From Acidobacteriota bacterium (lineage in GTDB: Bacteria > Acidobacteriota > Terriglobia > Terriglobales > Acidobacteriaceae): a stretch of 9,029 nucleotides of DNA. Under the pieces are notes generated by a model. That model ran no database searches, was not told the origin of the DNA, and saw nothing but the letters and a program-made list of their open reading frames with translations. A program made the translations under genes and the position numbers. Location: positions 1 through 9,029 of the forward strand of contig JAJZDL010000119.1 in assembly GCA_021851465.1 (NCBI GenBank), read 5' to 3'. Position 1 is the stretch's first letter, and each line of letters starts with the position of its first letter. Shown piece after piece: positions 1 to 5,710 of the stretch.

Positions 1-131
1 CGTACCCCGCTTTGGCCGTTGAAGTGTTCTTGCCCGCGCAGTTGAAGCAGCCTTGGAAAGCTTTTCCAAAGTTTGGAATCTTCTTCCAAAAACCCCAAGC
101 TCCGTCTGAATAGGCTTTCTCGTGGGCGCTC
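1..131. promoter_or_regulatory. Region upstream of excisionase gene with four alternating TTGGAA/TTCCAA half-sites
   Basis: Positions 53-90 hold four copies of one half-site in alternating orientation: TTGGAAA (53-59), TTTCCAA (63-69), TTTGGAA (72-78) and TTCCAAA (84-90). Neighbouring copies form perfect inverted repeats with spacers of 3, about 1 and 5 bases. The array lies 60-100 bp upstream of the excisionase start, where an element's repressor or its Xis/Int proteins could bind; that role is inferred. I could not identify a convincing -35/-10 pair. Frame 3 is open from the window edge to a TAG at 111-113, giving about 36 codons. This could be the tail of an upstream gene, but its composition gives no recognisable family. 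Confidence 0.45.
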
Positions 132-152
132 ATGTCGAGCATAGAGGTCAAG

Positions 153-389
153 ATGAAACAAAATGCGTCACGCAAAAATGCGGTCGAAATGGTGTCAAAT
201 GGAGCTATTGGAAGGCGGCTCCTGAATGTCAGGGAGGCTGCCCAATATCTGCGGCTTGAAGTGGACACCGTCTACAAAAAGTCCCGGATGCGGGAAGTCC
301 CCTGCGTCAAGGTCGGTCGTGCGTTGCGGTTCGATGTGAAGGCGCTAGATCGCTATATCGAGCAACACACAATCGAAACCATTGATTGA
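153..389 (+). CDS. Excisionase-family HTH DNA-binding protein
   Basis: This is a 78-residue protein with one winged-helix/MerR-like DNA-binding domain of the excisionase (HTH_17) type over residues 22-73. The features seen are LLNVREAAQYL followed by a turn and recognition helix (VDTVYKKSR), then the wing PCVKVGRALRFD and the closing helix ALDRYIEQH. Such proteins bend DNA at attachment sites to favour excision, or act as small regulators of the element. ATG 153 is chosen because AGAGG (143-147) lies 5 bases upstream. An in-frame ATG at 132 would add seven residues but has no good ribosome binding site. The gene ends 14 bases before the integrase start, so the two are almost certainly cotranscribed. 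The family assignment is solid; the role as recombination directionality factor is inferred from position. Confidence 0.85.
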   Translation: MKQNASRKNAVEMVSNGAIGRRLLNVREAAQYLRLEVDTVYKKSRMREVPCVKVGRALRFDVKALDRYIEQHTIETID

Positions 390-403
390 AGGGAGAAGCA
401 AAG

Positions 404-1519
404 ATGTCTATTAAGAAGTTGTCTGATGGCTTGTATGAGATTCGCTGGAGGGAAGGAGGTCGAAACAAGAGCCTGCAGGTCTTCGGTCCGGCCGAACTGG
501 CCAAGAAGATCGAACGAAAGAAAAAGTCTCTTCGAGATGAAAGGCGACATCTCGATGTGAAGCAGGAGATCAATTACCGTATGTCGGAATTGATCGACCG
601 CTACTGGACGCACTACGGCAGCAAGAAGCTCTCTGCTGAGCGCGAGAAAAGCATCATTGAAGGCATTCGATCCGAACTCGGTCGTTTGTTCGTTCGGGAG
701 GTGAATGGAATGGCTGTGCAGAGGTGGTACGAAAACCTGACTGGAGTTCGTGATCTGTCACCCGGTACGGCTGTGCGGCACTTCAACGTCATGCACCACA
801 TGATGGAGAAGGCATCCACGATCTGGTCCAAGGAAACCGGCCTCGAACGGAATCCTGCGGACCAAGTGGAGGTGAACCGTCCTGATGATGCCAGAGACCG
901 TTATCTTTCGGAAGCTGAACTTCGTGCGCTGAAGGTAGCGCTCGACGAACGGATGTACCGGAAGGGCACAAGCGACCTCAACAAGACAAACCTTCGTCTG
1001 AGATTGCTGGTGCTTATCGCCATCGGAACCGGAATGCGGTCGTCGGAGATTTTCGGTCTTCGCTGGTCAGACGCGATGTACAGCGAAGGACTGCTTGCAG
1101 TCCGGTCAAAGCTGAAGAAGGGCAAGATGCGTTATGTCCCGATGCCCCCAGAACTGGCAATCGAAATCCGGAGGTATCCAGCGGTGATCGGCGAGGATCG
1201 AATCTTGCCGCCGGAGCCTGGTGCGAAGAGCGGGCGACAGCGAGTGGAAGGAAGTTTTGAAAATTTGCTGACGAGGGCGAAGATTCGGGATTTCCGCTTC
1301 CATGATCTCCGCCATACGTTTGCGTCCTGGTACATGATGTGCGGCGGAGATCTGTACGAACTGGCCAAGATTCTTGGACACTCCAACATCAAGATGACTG
1401 AACGCTATGCCAAACTGGGGCGGCAGCACATCGCCAAAACCGGCAATACAGCGCGTGAGGTTTGGAAGCTGATGGAAGAGAAGAAAGAGCACAAAGAACA
1501 AATAGCGCACCTGGCTTGA
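404..1519 (+). CDS. Tyrosine recombinase (phage/island-type integrase)
   Basis: This is a 371-residue site-specific recombinase. The N-terminal part (about 5-50) resembles an arm-binding domain, residues 55-150 the SAM-like core-binding domain, and 165-345 the catalytic domain. All expected catalytic positions are visible: R212 in TGMRSSEI, a lysine around K239 in KLKKGKMRYVP, H300 and R303 in FHDLRH, H326 in LGHSN and the nucleophile Y335 in TERYAKLG. The start is ATG 404, with AGGGAG (390-395) just upstream. A longer frame opens at TTG 386 but that start would overlap the excisionase stop. The gene points at the 3' end of tRNA-Phe, 67 bp away, which suggests that this tRNA is its integration target. 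No internal stop or frameshift is seen, so the enzyme looks intact. Confidence 0.95.
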   Translation: MSIKKLSDGLYEIRWREGGRNKSLQVFGPAELAKKIERKKKSLRDERRHLDVKQEINYRMSELIDRYWTHYGSKKLSAEREKSIIEGIRSELGRLFVREVNGMAVQRWYENLTGVRDLSPGTAVRHFNVMHHMMEKASTIWSKETGLERNPADQVEVNRPDDARDRYLSEAELRALKVALDERMYRKGTSDLNKTNLRLRLLVLIAIGTGMRSSEIFGLRWSDAMYSEGLLAVRSKLKKGKMRYVPMPPELAIEIRRYPAVIGEDRILPPEPGAKSGRQRVEGSFENLLTRAKIRDFRFHDLRHTFASWYMMCGGDLYELAKILGHSNIKMTERYAKLGRQHIAKTGNTAREVWKLMEEKKEHKEQIAHLA

Positions 1520-1586
1520 GATGTACGCTATTGGTACGTTGACCTAAAACACTAACTCTGTGGTTCCCGCTAAGTTCATTGGAAAG
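1520..1586. other. Integrase-tRNA spacer with GTACG direct repeat
   Basis: This 67 bp gap separates the integrase stop from the encoded CCA of tRNA-Phe. GTACG occurs twice 12 bp apart near its left end (about 1523-1540), within GTACGCTATTGGTACGTTG. This may be part of an integrase-binding region, but the repeat is too short to be sure. No terminator hairpin with a T-tract is visible after the integrase. Confidence 0.25.
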
Positions 1587-1611
1587 TGGTGGCCAGAGAC
1601 GGGATTGAACC
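1587..1611. other. Candidate attachment-site core (3' end of tRNA-Phe)
   Basis: The 3' portion of the tRNA gene, covering the T arm, acceptor strand and CCA, is the part usually duplicated when tyrosine-recombinase islands integrate. The adjacent integrase supports this position. The true core length cannot be set here because the second copy would lie to the left of the window. Confidence 0.4.
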
Positions 1612-1661
1612 GCCGACGCCGGCCTTTTCAGGGCCGCGCTCTACCACTGAGCTATCTGGCC
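1587..1661 (-). tRNA. tRNA-Phe (anticodon GAA)
   Basis: The complete 75-nt cloverleaf reads on the minus strand. The acceptor stem GGCCAGA/TCTGGCC is perfect. The D arm is GCTC-AGTGGTA-GAGC, the anticodon stem CGGCC/GGCCG with loop CTGAAAA, and the T arm GGCGG-TTCAATC-CCGTC. The discriminator is A and the CCA is encoded. The anticodon GAA is read from 1629-1627, giving phenylalanine. The 3' end faces the integrase gene, and the intact copy is what remains when an element carries an identical 3' tRNA segment. A promoter candidate lies about 100 bp upstream. Confidence 0.97.
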
Positions 1662-1762
1662 TTGGCGATGCAGAGCGCCTGAATCGGGAAAGCCAAGAGC
1701 ACCCGGGCGAGAGCGAGAAAAATCCGCGCGGCCAACTCCGGCGGGTTCAAGCATCCAGCTAG

Positions 1763-1791
1763 AGTATAGCAACCCCGGCTGCACTCGCCAA
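1763..1791 (-). promoter_or_regulatory. Probable sigma-70 promoter for tRNA-Phe
   Basis: On the minus strand TTGGCG (1791-1786) is followed after exactly 17 bases by TATACT (1768-1763). The -10 is preceded by TG one base upstream, forming an extended -10 element. The predicted start near 1756 would leave a leader of about 95 nt before the tRNA 5' end at 1661. No second RNA gene is visible in that leader. The remaining bases up to 1925 show nothing further that I can support. Confidence 0.55.
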
Positions 1792-1925
1792 ACCGCGCGC
1801 CTCAGAGGAGAGATATGGGACGCCTGCCTCATCGCGAGATCGCCGAGTCGGCATCGATCACATCAACTGGCCGGCGGAGTTTCGCGGCCTCCCACTCTTT
1901 GCTAGATTGCCCGCCTGCCGCGCGT

Positions 1926-2723
1926 CTACGCAAAGCTGGCGCGCTTCACCTTCTGGCGGAAGTCTTCCCCGTACATCTCGACCGGAACGCACATCTCCTG
2001 GAGCCGCGACCGCATGCGCTCGCCGATGCGGTCGCCCAGCGTCTCCTGGCGCATGGCAACTTTGGCGGCCTTCCCCGCAGCGGTATTGGGTTGCGACTCA
2101 TTCGCCGACACGGCCTCTGTGCCGAGCGGCCCGATATTCGCGTAGTTGGATGTGATTATCGTGGTCCGCCGGTCGTTGTACCGCGAATTCAAGATGTGCG
2201 CGACAGTGTCCCAGACCCATTCGCTGGGCTTGGCCGCGCCCAGCTCGTCCAGCACCAGGATCTCGGCGCCGAAGACCGGGCGCAACACCTCCAGCTCGGT
2301 CGCCGCGACCTTCTGGTTGTAACTGTTTTGCACCTCCTTCAGGAGTTCGCGGTAGTCGCAGAAGAGGCCTTGTACGCCGCGCTCATGAATCAGTTGCTTC
2401 AACAGCCCGACGGCAAGATGGGTCTTGCCCACGCCGATCGATCCGGAAAAGAGCAGTCCCGTGCCGGATGGCTGCACGGGATACTCTTCAACGAACCTTC
2501 GCGAGCGGAAGTGCGCCCCGGCCAAGGTGCAGTCCGCGCCATTGAACCCACTCTCATAGTTGTCCAGCGTGCAGTGTTCGTATCGCTTGGGGATGTGCGC
2601 GCCCTCGATCAGCCGCGCTGTGCGCCGTTCGATGCGGCACTCGCACGGCCGCGCCGCCTGCCGCCCCTCCTCCTGCACAATGCGTAGCCCCGAACCTCCA
2701 CAGACAATGCAGACCTCAGCCAT
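1926..2723 (-). CDS. DnaC/DnaI/IstB-type AAA+ ATPase, probable replicative helicase loader
   Basis: This is a 265-residue ATPase of the DnaC-like family, which loads the replicative DNA helicase onto origin DNA. The P-loop GSIGVGKT is at 94-101, Walker B ILVLDE at 155-160 and sensor I TSN at 191-193. An arginine-rich C-terminal segment around RIGERMRSR (232-240) fits the arginine-finger/sensor II region. The N-terminus has four cysteines (C5, C8, C27, C29) in VCIVCGGSG and RPCECR, which probably bind zinc as in related loaders. The start is ATG 2723, with GGGAG about 9 bases upstream. The frame is open further to ATG 2795 and TTG 2837, but those starts lack ribosome binding sites. No transposase or IS ends are adjacent, so an IstB transposition role is unlikely. 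Confidence 0.85.
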   Translation of the reverse strand: MAEVCIVCGGSGLRIVQEEGRQAARPCECRIERRTARLIEGAHIPKRYEHCTLDNYESGFNGADCTLAGAHFRSRRFVEEYPVQPSGTGLLFSGSIGVGKTHLAVGLLKQLIHERGVQGLFCDYRELLKEVQNSYNQKVAATELEVLRPVFGAEILVLDELGAAKPSEWVWDTVAHILNSRYNDRRTTIITSNYANIGPLGTEAVSANESQPNTAAGKAAKVAMRQETLGDRIGERMRSRLQEMCVPVEMYGEDFRQKVKRASFA

Positions 2724-3040
2724 CTCCAGCAACTCCCGTCCATAAGTATCGCAGCAGCAGGCCCATTGCTGCGACCGTGAATCGAATTGCAGCATGTGGG
2801 AATCCAAGGCTAAAAGAGGAAGAAAGTTAGTTGGCAATCAGTTCCGGCAAGCATGGGCAAGTGATGCAGCGGGCCATGGTAAACTCAAGATAGCTGGACA
2901 ACCTGCCATCGTGTCCCCAGTCTTCAAGCAAGACCGGACTCTGTGGGCGGCGCGACAGGCCGATCGATGTGACGTGACCGCCCCCGTTGCAAGCGAACCG
3001 CGAGCCGACAGGCAACACCCGAGCCAAGAGAGAGAGAACC
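2724..3040. promoter_or_regulatory. Divergent intergenic region between helicase loader and rpmE
   Basis: This 317 bp region must hold promoters for two divergent genes, but I found no convincing -35/-10 pair for either. Close to the helicase-loader start there is a perfect 8-bp inverted repeat, TCGCAGCA (2749-2756) and TGCTGCGA (2767-2774), which would form a hairpin in that gene's leader if transcribed. On the rpmE side there are two short stems, GGACA/TGTCC (2896-2900, 2912-2916) and GTCTT/AAGAC (2920-2924, 2930-2934). Ribosomal protein L31 genes in several phyla have autoregulatory leaders, so these stems may matter, but each is only five base pairs. Confidence 0.4.
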
Positions 3041-3292
3041 ATGCCAAAAGAGGGAATCCACCCGAAGTACGAGACCATTCACCTGAAGTGCGCCTGCGGC
3101 AACTCCTTCGAGACACGCTCCACGCACAAGGGCGACATCGTCGTCGAGATCTGCTCCGCCTGCCACCCGTTCTTCACCGGCAAACAGAAGCTGGTCGATA
3201 CCGCAGGCCGCGTCGAGCGCTTCCGCCGCAAGGTGGCCACCGCCGACGCCGGCAAAGCCAGCGCCGCAGCCAAGGCCGCCGCAACCAAATAG
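3041..3292 (+). CDS. rpmE: 50S ribosomal protein bL31, zinc-binding form
   Basis: This is an 83-residue large-subunit ribosomal protein. The family signature is clear: MPKEGIHPKYETI at the start, CHPFFTGKQKLVD (41-53) and GRVERFRRK (56-64). Four cysteines (C17, C19, C38, C41) form the zinc ribbon, so this is the zinc-containing paralogue type rather than the zinc-free replacement. The last 18 or so residues are an Ala/Lys-rich tail that extends past the E. coli protein, probably contacting rRNA. ATG 3041 is chosen because it matches the family start and follows a purine-rich AGAGAGAGA stretch. The frame is open upstream to 2987. A strong terminator lies just downstream, so the gene is probably a single-gene transcript. 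Confidence 0.96.
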   Translation: MPKEGIHPKYETIHLKCACGNSFETRSTHKGDIVVEICSACHPFFTGKQKLVDTAGRVERFRRKVATADAGKASAAAKAAATK

Positions 3293-3311
3293 TCGCAACC
3301 GTTTTCACGCG

Positions 3312-3341
3312 AAGGGCCTCCGCCAGCGCGGAGGCCTTTTT
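3312..3341 (+). terminator. Intrinsic terminator of rpmE
   Basis: A perfect 9-bp stem GGCCTCCGC (3315-3323) and GCGGAGGCC (3328-3336) with loop CAGC is followed by five T residues (3337-3341). It begins 20 bp after the rpmE stop and separates it from the HEPN-like gene. Confidence 0.93.
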
Positions 3342-3379
3342 GCTTAGCCTGAAACTCGGCAGTGTGGAACAATGCTCTT

Positions 3380-3715
3380 ATGCAAGCCGTGCAAGTGCAG
3401 CTCTACATCGAGCGGGCCACGGACTTCTCTCGTGGGATGAAGTTGATGAGCGACGCTGAGGATCATGTCAGCTCCTCAGCGCTGCTCGCAATTCATTCTG
3501 CAATCTCCTACTCGGATGCACTGCGAGCTGGATTAGGGGATGAAAAGCATTCTTCTGACGATCACAGGAATGCCGTAGATACACTGCAAGGCTTGCTGAA
3601 TTCGAAACGCTATGAAGAGCGGCAAGGTTTGCGCCATTTCAAACTCTTGCTCTCGAAGAAGACGCGAGTCGCATACTCCGATCATCCGCTCAGCCTAACC
3701 GAGCGCAAAGCTTGA
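3380..3715 (+). CDS. HEPN-like protein, apparently truncated by a frameshift
   Basis: The 111-residue frame is predicted to be mostly helical. LLAIHSAISYSDAL (35-48), followed by a charged linker with DDH and then GLRHFKLLLSKKTRVAYSD (83-101), resembles small HEPN-superfamily proteins, which are often RNase toxins or abortive-infection factors. The match is from memory of the family pattern, not a search. The frame ends at TGA 3713-3715, but the frame one base back reads on as AERFEVWVNQVGKHL and stops at 3799-3801. That looks like the missing C-terminal helix, and a lost base near 3700-3712 would join the two into about 140 residues. The start is ATG 3380, which has a weak ribosome binding site; GTG 3362 is an alternative. 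The gene is followed by an unrecognised protein with overlapping ends, as in two-gene toxin-antitoxin-like modules. Confidence 0.6.
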   Translation: MQAVQVQLYIERATDFSRGMKLMSDAEDHVSSSALLAIHSAISYSDALRAGLGDEKHSSDDHRNAVDTLQGLLNSKRYEERQGLRHFKLLLSKKTRVAYSDHPLSLTERKA

Positions 3716-3801
3716 TCACTGCGGCGGAGCGATTCGAAGTCTGGGTAAACCAAGTTGGGAAGCATCTGAACCTGGAAGGATGGACACATGACGACCAATG
3801 A
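3712..3801 (+). pseudogene. Out-of-frame C-terminal remnant of the HEPN-like gene
   Basis: Read from 3712, this segment encodes 29 residues including ITAAERFEVWVNQVGKHLN, an amphipathic helix that fits the end of HEPN-like proteins. It has no start codon with a ribosome binding site of its own. Its stop TGA (3799-3801) overlaps the start of the next gene (ATG 3788) by 14 bases, as expected if it were the true end of the upstream gene in a coupled pair. I read it as disconnected by a one-base deletion, or by an assembly error. Confidence 0.5.
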
Positions 3802-4339
3802 GCAACGGCAGCTCGGGCGCGCGAAGAACGCAATCCTCGCCTTTTTTGAGCGGAGAATCTCTGTCCCCAAAATCTATATCGATGCCGTCTGGGACGGCCA
3901 TCCAGTCGACGTACTCGCCATTGACCGCGACGGCGTCGGGGATGTTCATGCCGTGCTGATCTCCCCCATAACTCTAAATCGCGATTCTCAATCTAATATA
4001 GTTACTCTTTCGCGAGAGGAAGAGTGGGTGCTTACCGATCAAATAGAACCTGTTTTTGATATAGCTCAAGAGATTCCAGCACAGTATAAGTACATCGCAG
4101 TGGTAGACGTTAGCGGTCGAGCGGGAGATCCCATGTTGTATGTGCCTCATCCAAGTCTTGAAGGATGCTACGCTCCAGATGGGATTGGAAGGATCGGCTT
4201 TTTGTCGATTGAATTTTGCGCAGATGGAGATGCAGAAGTAAAGGTCTTATTTAAGCCAGAGCGTTTCCGCGCCAAGATCGCAAAAATCGCCGACGACTAT
4301 ATCCATCAGCACGAACCGGATTGGCAGGTTCGCGCGTAG
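3788..4339 (+). CDS. Unrecognised 183-residue protein paired with the HEPN-like gene
   Basis: I cannot name this family. The protein is soluble, with no signal peptide or membrane segment. An N-terminal helix (RAKNAILAFFERR, about 11-23) precedes alternating strands: KIYIDAVWDG, then VDVLAIDRDGVGDVHAVLIS (about 39-58), later KYIAVVDVSGR, and a C-terminal helix. The VDVLAIDRDG-GDVHAV layout recalls a PD-(D/E)xK nuclease core, but the usual ExK is absent, so a degenerate nuclease fold is only a guess. There is no GSxxRG motif, so it is not a MNT-type partner of HEPN. GGAAGGA (3774-3780) lies 7 bases before ATG 3788. Bases 3960-4250 are more AT-rich than the neighbouring housekeeping genes, which suggests transfer. 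The stop is 4 bases before dusB. Confidence 0.7.
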   Translation: MTTNEQRQLGRAKNAILAFFERRISVPKIYIDAVWDGHPVDVLAIDRDGVGDVHAVLISPITLNRDSQSNIVTLSREEEWVLTDQIEPVFDIAQEIPAQYKYIAVVDVSGRAGDPMLYVPHPSLEGCYAPDGIGRIGFLSIEFCADGDAEVKVLFKPERFRAKIAKIADDYIHQHEPDWQVRA

Positions 4340-4343
4340 CTTG

Positions 4344-5699
4344 ATGAAGAAGCGTTACACCCTCGAGCAGAAGAAATGGGACTCGCCCGCCGAGCACGCG
4401 ATGCCCGAGCACACCCGCGTCCCGGCCAGCTTCACCATCGGCAACGTGCGCATCGCGCCCGCAACAGTCCTTGCTCCCATGGCCGGCGTCACCGACACCG
4501 TCTTCCGCCGCTTCATCAAAAATGCCAGCCACTTCACTTCGTCGCTCACCCCAACCGATTGTCATTCTGAGCGGAGCGAAGAATCCCCGCATTTTGCGGG
4601 TGCCCCACATCTCGCTTCTGAGATGTGGGATCGAAGCTCCACCGACGTCAACGCCCACACCACCAACCGGCAGTCCGGCTGCGGCCTCATCATGACTGAG
4701 TTCACCTCCGCCGATGGCCTCTCCCGCACTCGCGAGTCCAAGCGCAAGCGCTACCTCACCTACTACGACGACGAGCACCCCATCTCCGCGCAGCTCTTCG
4801 GCTCCAACCCCGAAACCCTCGCCGAATCCGCCCGCATCGTCCAAGACGCAGGCTTCGACCTGGTCGATCTCAACCTCGGCTGCCCGGCCAAGCGCGTCGT
4901 CGCCTGCAACGGCGGAAGCGGCCTGCTGCGCGACCTCCCGCTGATCGAGACCATCTTCAAAGCCGTGCGCGCCGCGGTGACCATCCCCTTCACCGTCAAG
5001 TTCCGCATGGGATGGAGCGACGCTCACATCGTCTGCGTGGAACTCGCCCGTCTCGCCGAGGACTGCGGCCTCAACGCCGTCGCCCTCCACGCCCGCACCC
5101 GCGAGGACGGATACACTGGCCAGGCCCGCTGGCAGTACATCGCCGCCGTAAAGGACGCCGTGCGCATCCCCGTCATCGGCAACGGCGACATCCGCACCCC
5201 CGAGGACGCTGCCGCCATGGTCGATGCAACCCACTGCGACGCCGTCATGATCGGCCGCGCAGCCCCCGCCAATCCCTGGATCTTCCGCCAGATCGCCCAG
5301 TACACCGCGTCCAAGGAGGCGACTGGAATCGGCACCTACGATCACCCCACCGATCGGGACCGCTACCGCATGATCCGCACCTACTTCCAGATGCTGGTCG
5401 ATGAGATCGCCCTCGAAGAGGCCGCCGCGGCCGCGCGCGCCGCGGCGATCATCGCCTCCGGCCAGATCGCGCGCGACCAGCGCCAGCGCGACGCCGTCGG
5501 CAAGATGAAGCAGTTCGCCGCCTGGTTCACCCACGGCATCCCCAACGGAGCCACCCTCCGCCGCGCCATCTTCGAGGCCAAATCCGGCACCGCCGTCCTC
5601 GCCGAAGTTGAGCGCTTCTTCGCCAACCGCGACAACATCTCTGCACAGCAGTTGCACCCCGCCGCGGCACTCCCCATCTTCGTCGAGAGCTGCGGATAG
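4344..5699 (+). CDS. dusB: tRNA-dihydrouridine synthase, DusB type, with in-frame insertion
   Basis: This FMN-dependent enzyme reduces uridines in the D-loop of tRNAs with NADPH. The TIM-barrel motifs are clear: VLAPMAGVTD (42-51), the catalytic loop LNLGCPAKR with C180, FTVKFRMGW, HARTREDGYTG, IGNGDIRTPEDA and MIGRAAPANPW, then the C-terminal helical tRNA-binding domain with HGIPNGATLRR. The 451-residue length exceeds the usual 320-350. About 51 extra residues (61-111) sit between RRFIKN and GCGLIMTEF, where barrel strand 1 normally leads on directly. A second, Ala-rich expansion lies around EEAAAAARAAAIIA. The first insertion keeps the frame and contains CHSERSEESP from a dispersed repeat. 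ATG 4344 is 4 bases after the previous stop; ATG 4401 is a possible later start. The ribosome binding site is weak, so coupling to the upstream gene is possible. Confidence 0.92.
   Translation: MKKRYTLEQKKWDSPAEHAMPEHTRVPASFTIGNVRIAPATVLAPMAGVTDTVFRRFIKNASHFTSSLTPTDCHSERSEESPHFAGAPHLASEMWDRSSTDVNAHTTNRQSGCGLIMTEFTSADGLSRTRESKRKRYLTYYDDEHPISAQLFGSNPETLAESARIVQDAGFDLVDLNLGCPAKRVVACNGGSGLLRDLPLIETIFKAVRAAVTIPFTVKFRMGWSDAHIVCVELARLAEDCGLNAVALHARTREDGYTGQARWQYIAAVKDAVRIPVIGNGDIRTPEDAAAMVDATHCDAVMIGRAAPANPWIFRQIAQYTASKEATGIGTYDHPTDRDRYRMIRTYFQMLVDEIALEEAAAAARAAAIIASGQIARDQRQRDAVGKMKQFAAWFTHGIPNGATLRRAIFEAKSGTAVLAEVERFFANRDNISAQQLHPAAALPIFVESCG
4561..4629 (+). repeat. Dispersed hairpin repeat of the CHSERSEES type inside dusB
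   Basis: The segment starts GTCATTCTGAGCGGAGCG and AAGAATC follows. This is the conserved head of a dispersed repeat I recognise from Acidobacteria and some other phyla. Three inverted repeats follow in order: ATTCT/AGAAT (4564-4568, 4580-4584), CCCGCA/TGCGGG (4586-4591, 4595-4600) and a perfect 10-bp stem CCCACATCTC/GAGATGTGGG (4604-4613, 4620-4629). Such repeats are normally intergenic. No second copy occurs in this window. The exact ends are uncertain, and there is no obvious target-site duplication. Confidence 0.7.
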
Positions 5700-5710
5700 T
5701 TGCGCGGCGT

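Noticed and set aside
386..403. TTG start for the integrase six codons upstream
   Set aside because: It overlaps the excisionase stop, and the ATG at 404 has a proper ribosome binding site.
1815..2687. A 290-codon plus-strand frame with a good AGGAGAG upstream
   Set aside because: It lies almost entirely antisense to the helicase-loader ATPase, whose motifs are unmistakable, and its translation has no recognisable domain.
1926..2723. IstB transposition helper of an IS21 element
   Set aside because: No istA transposase or terminal inverted repeats are nearby, and the cysteine-containing N-terminus fits a chromosomal helicase loader better.
3690..3715. Programmed -1 frameshifting in the HEPN-like gene
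   Set aside because: CGCAAAGCTTGA contains no X XXY YYZ slippery heptamer in the zero frame and no obvious downstream pseudoknot, so a deletion or sequence error is simpler.
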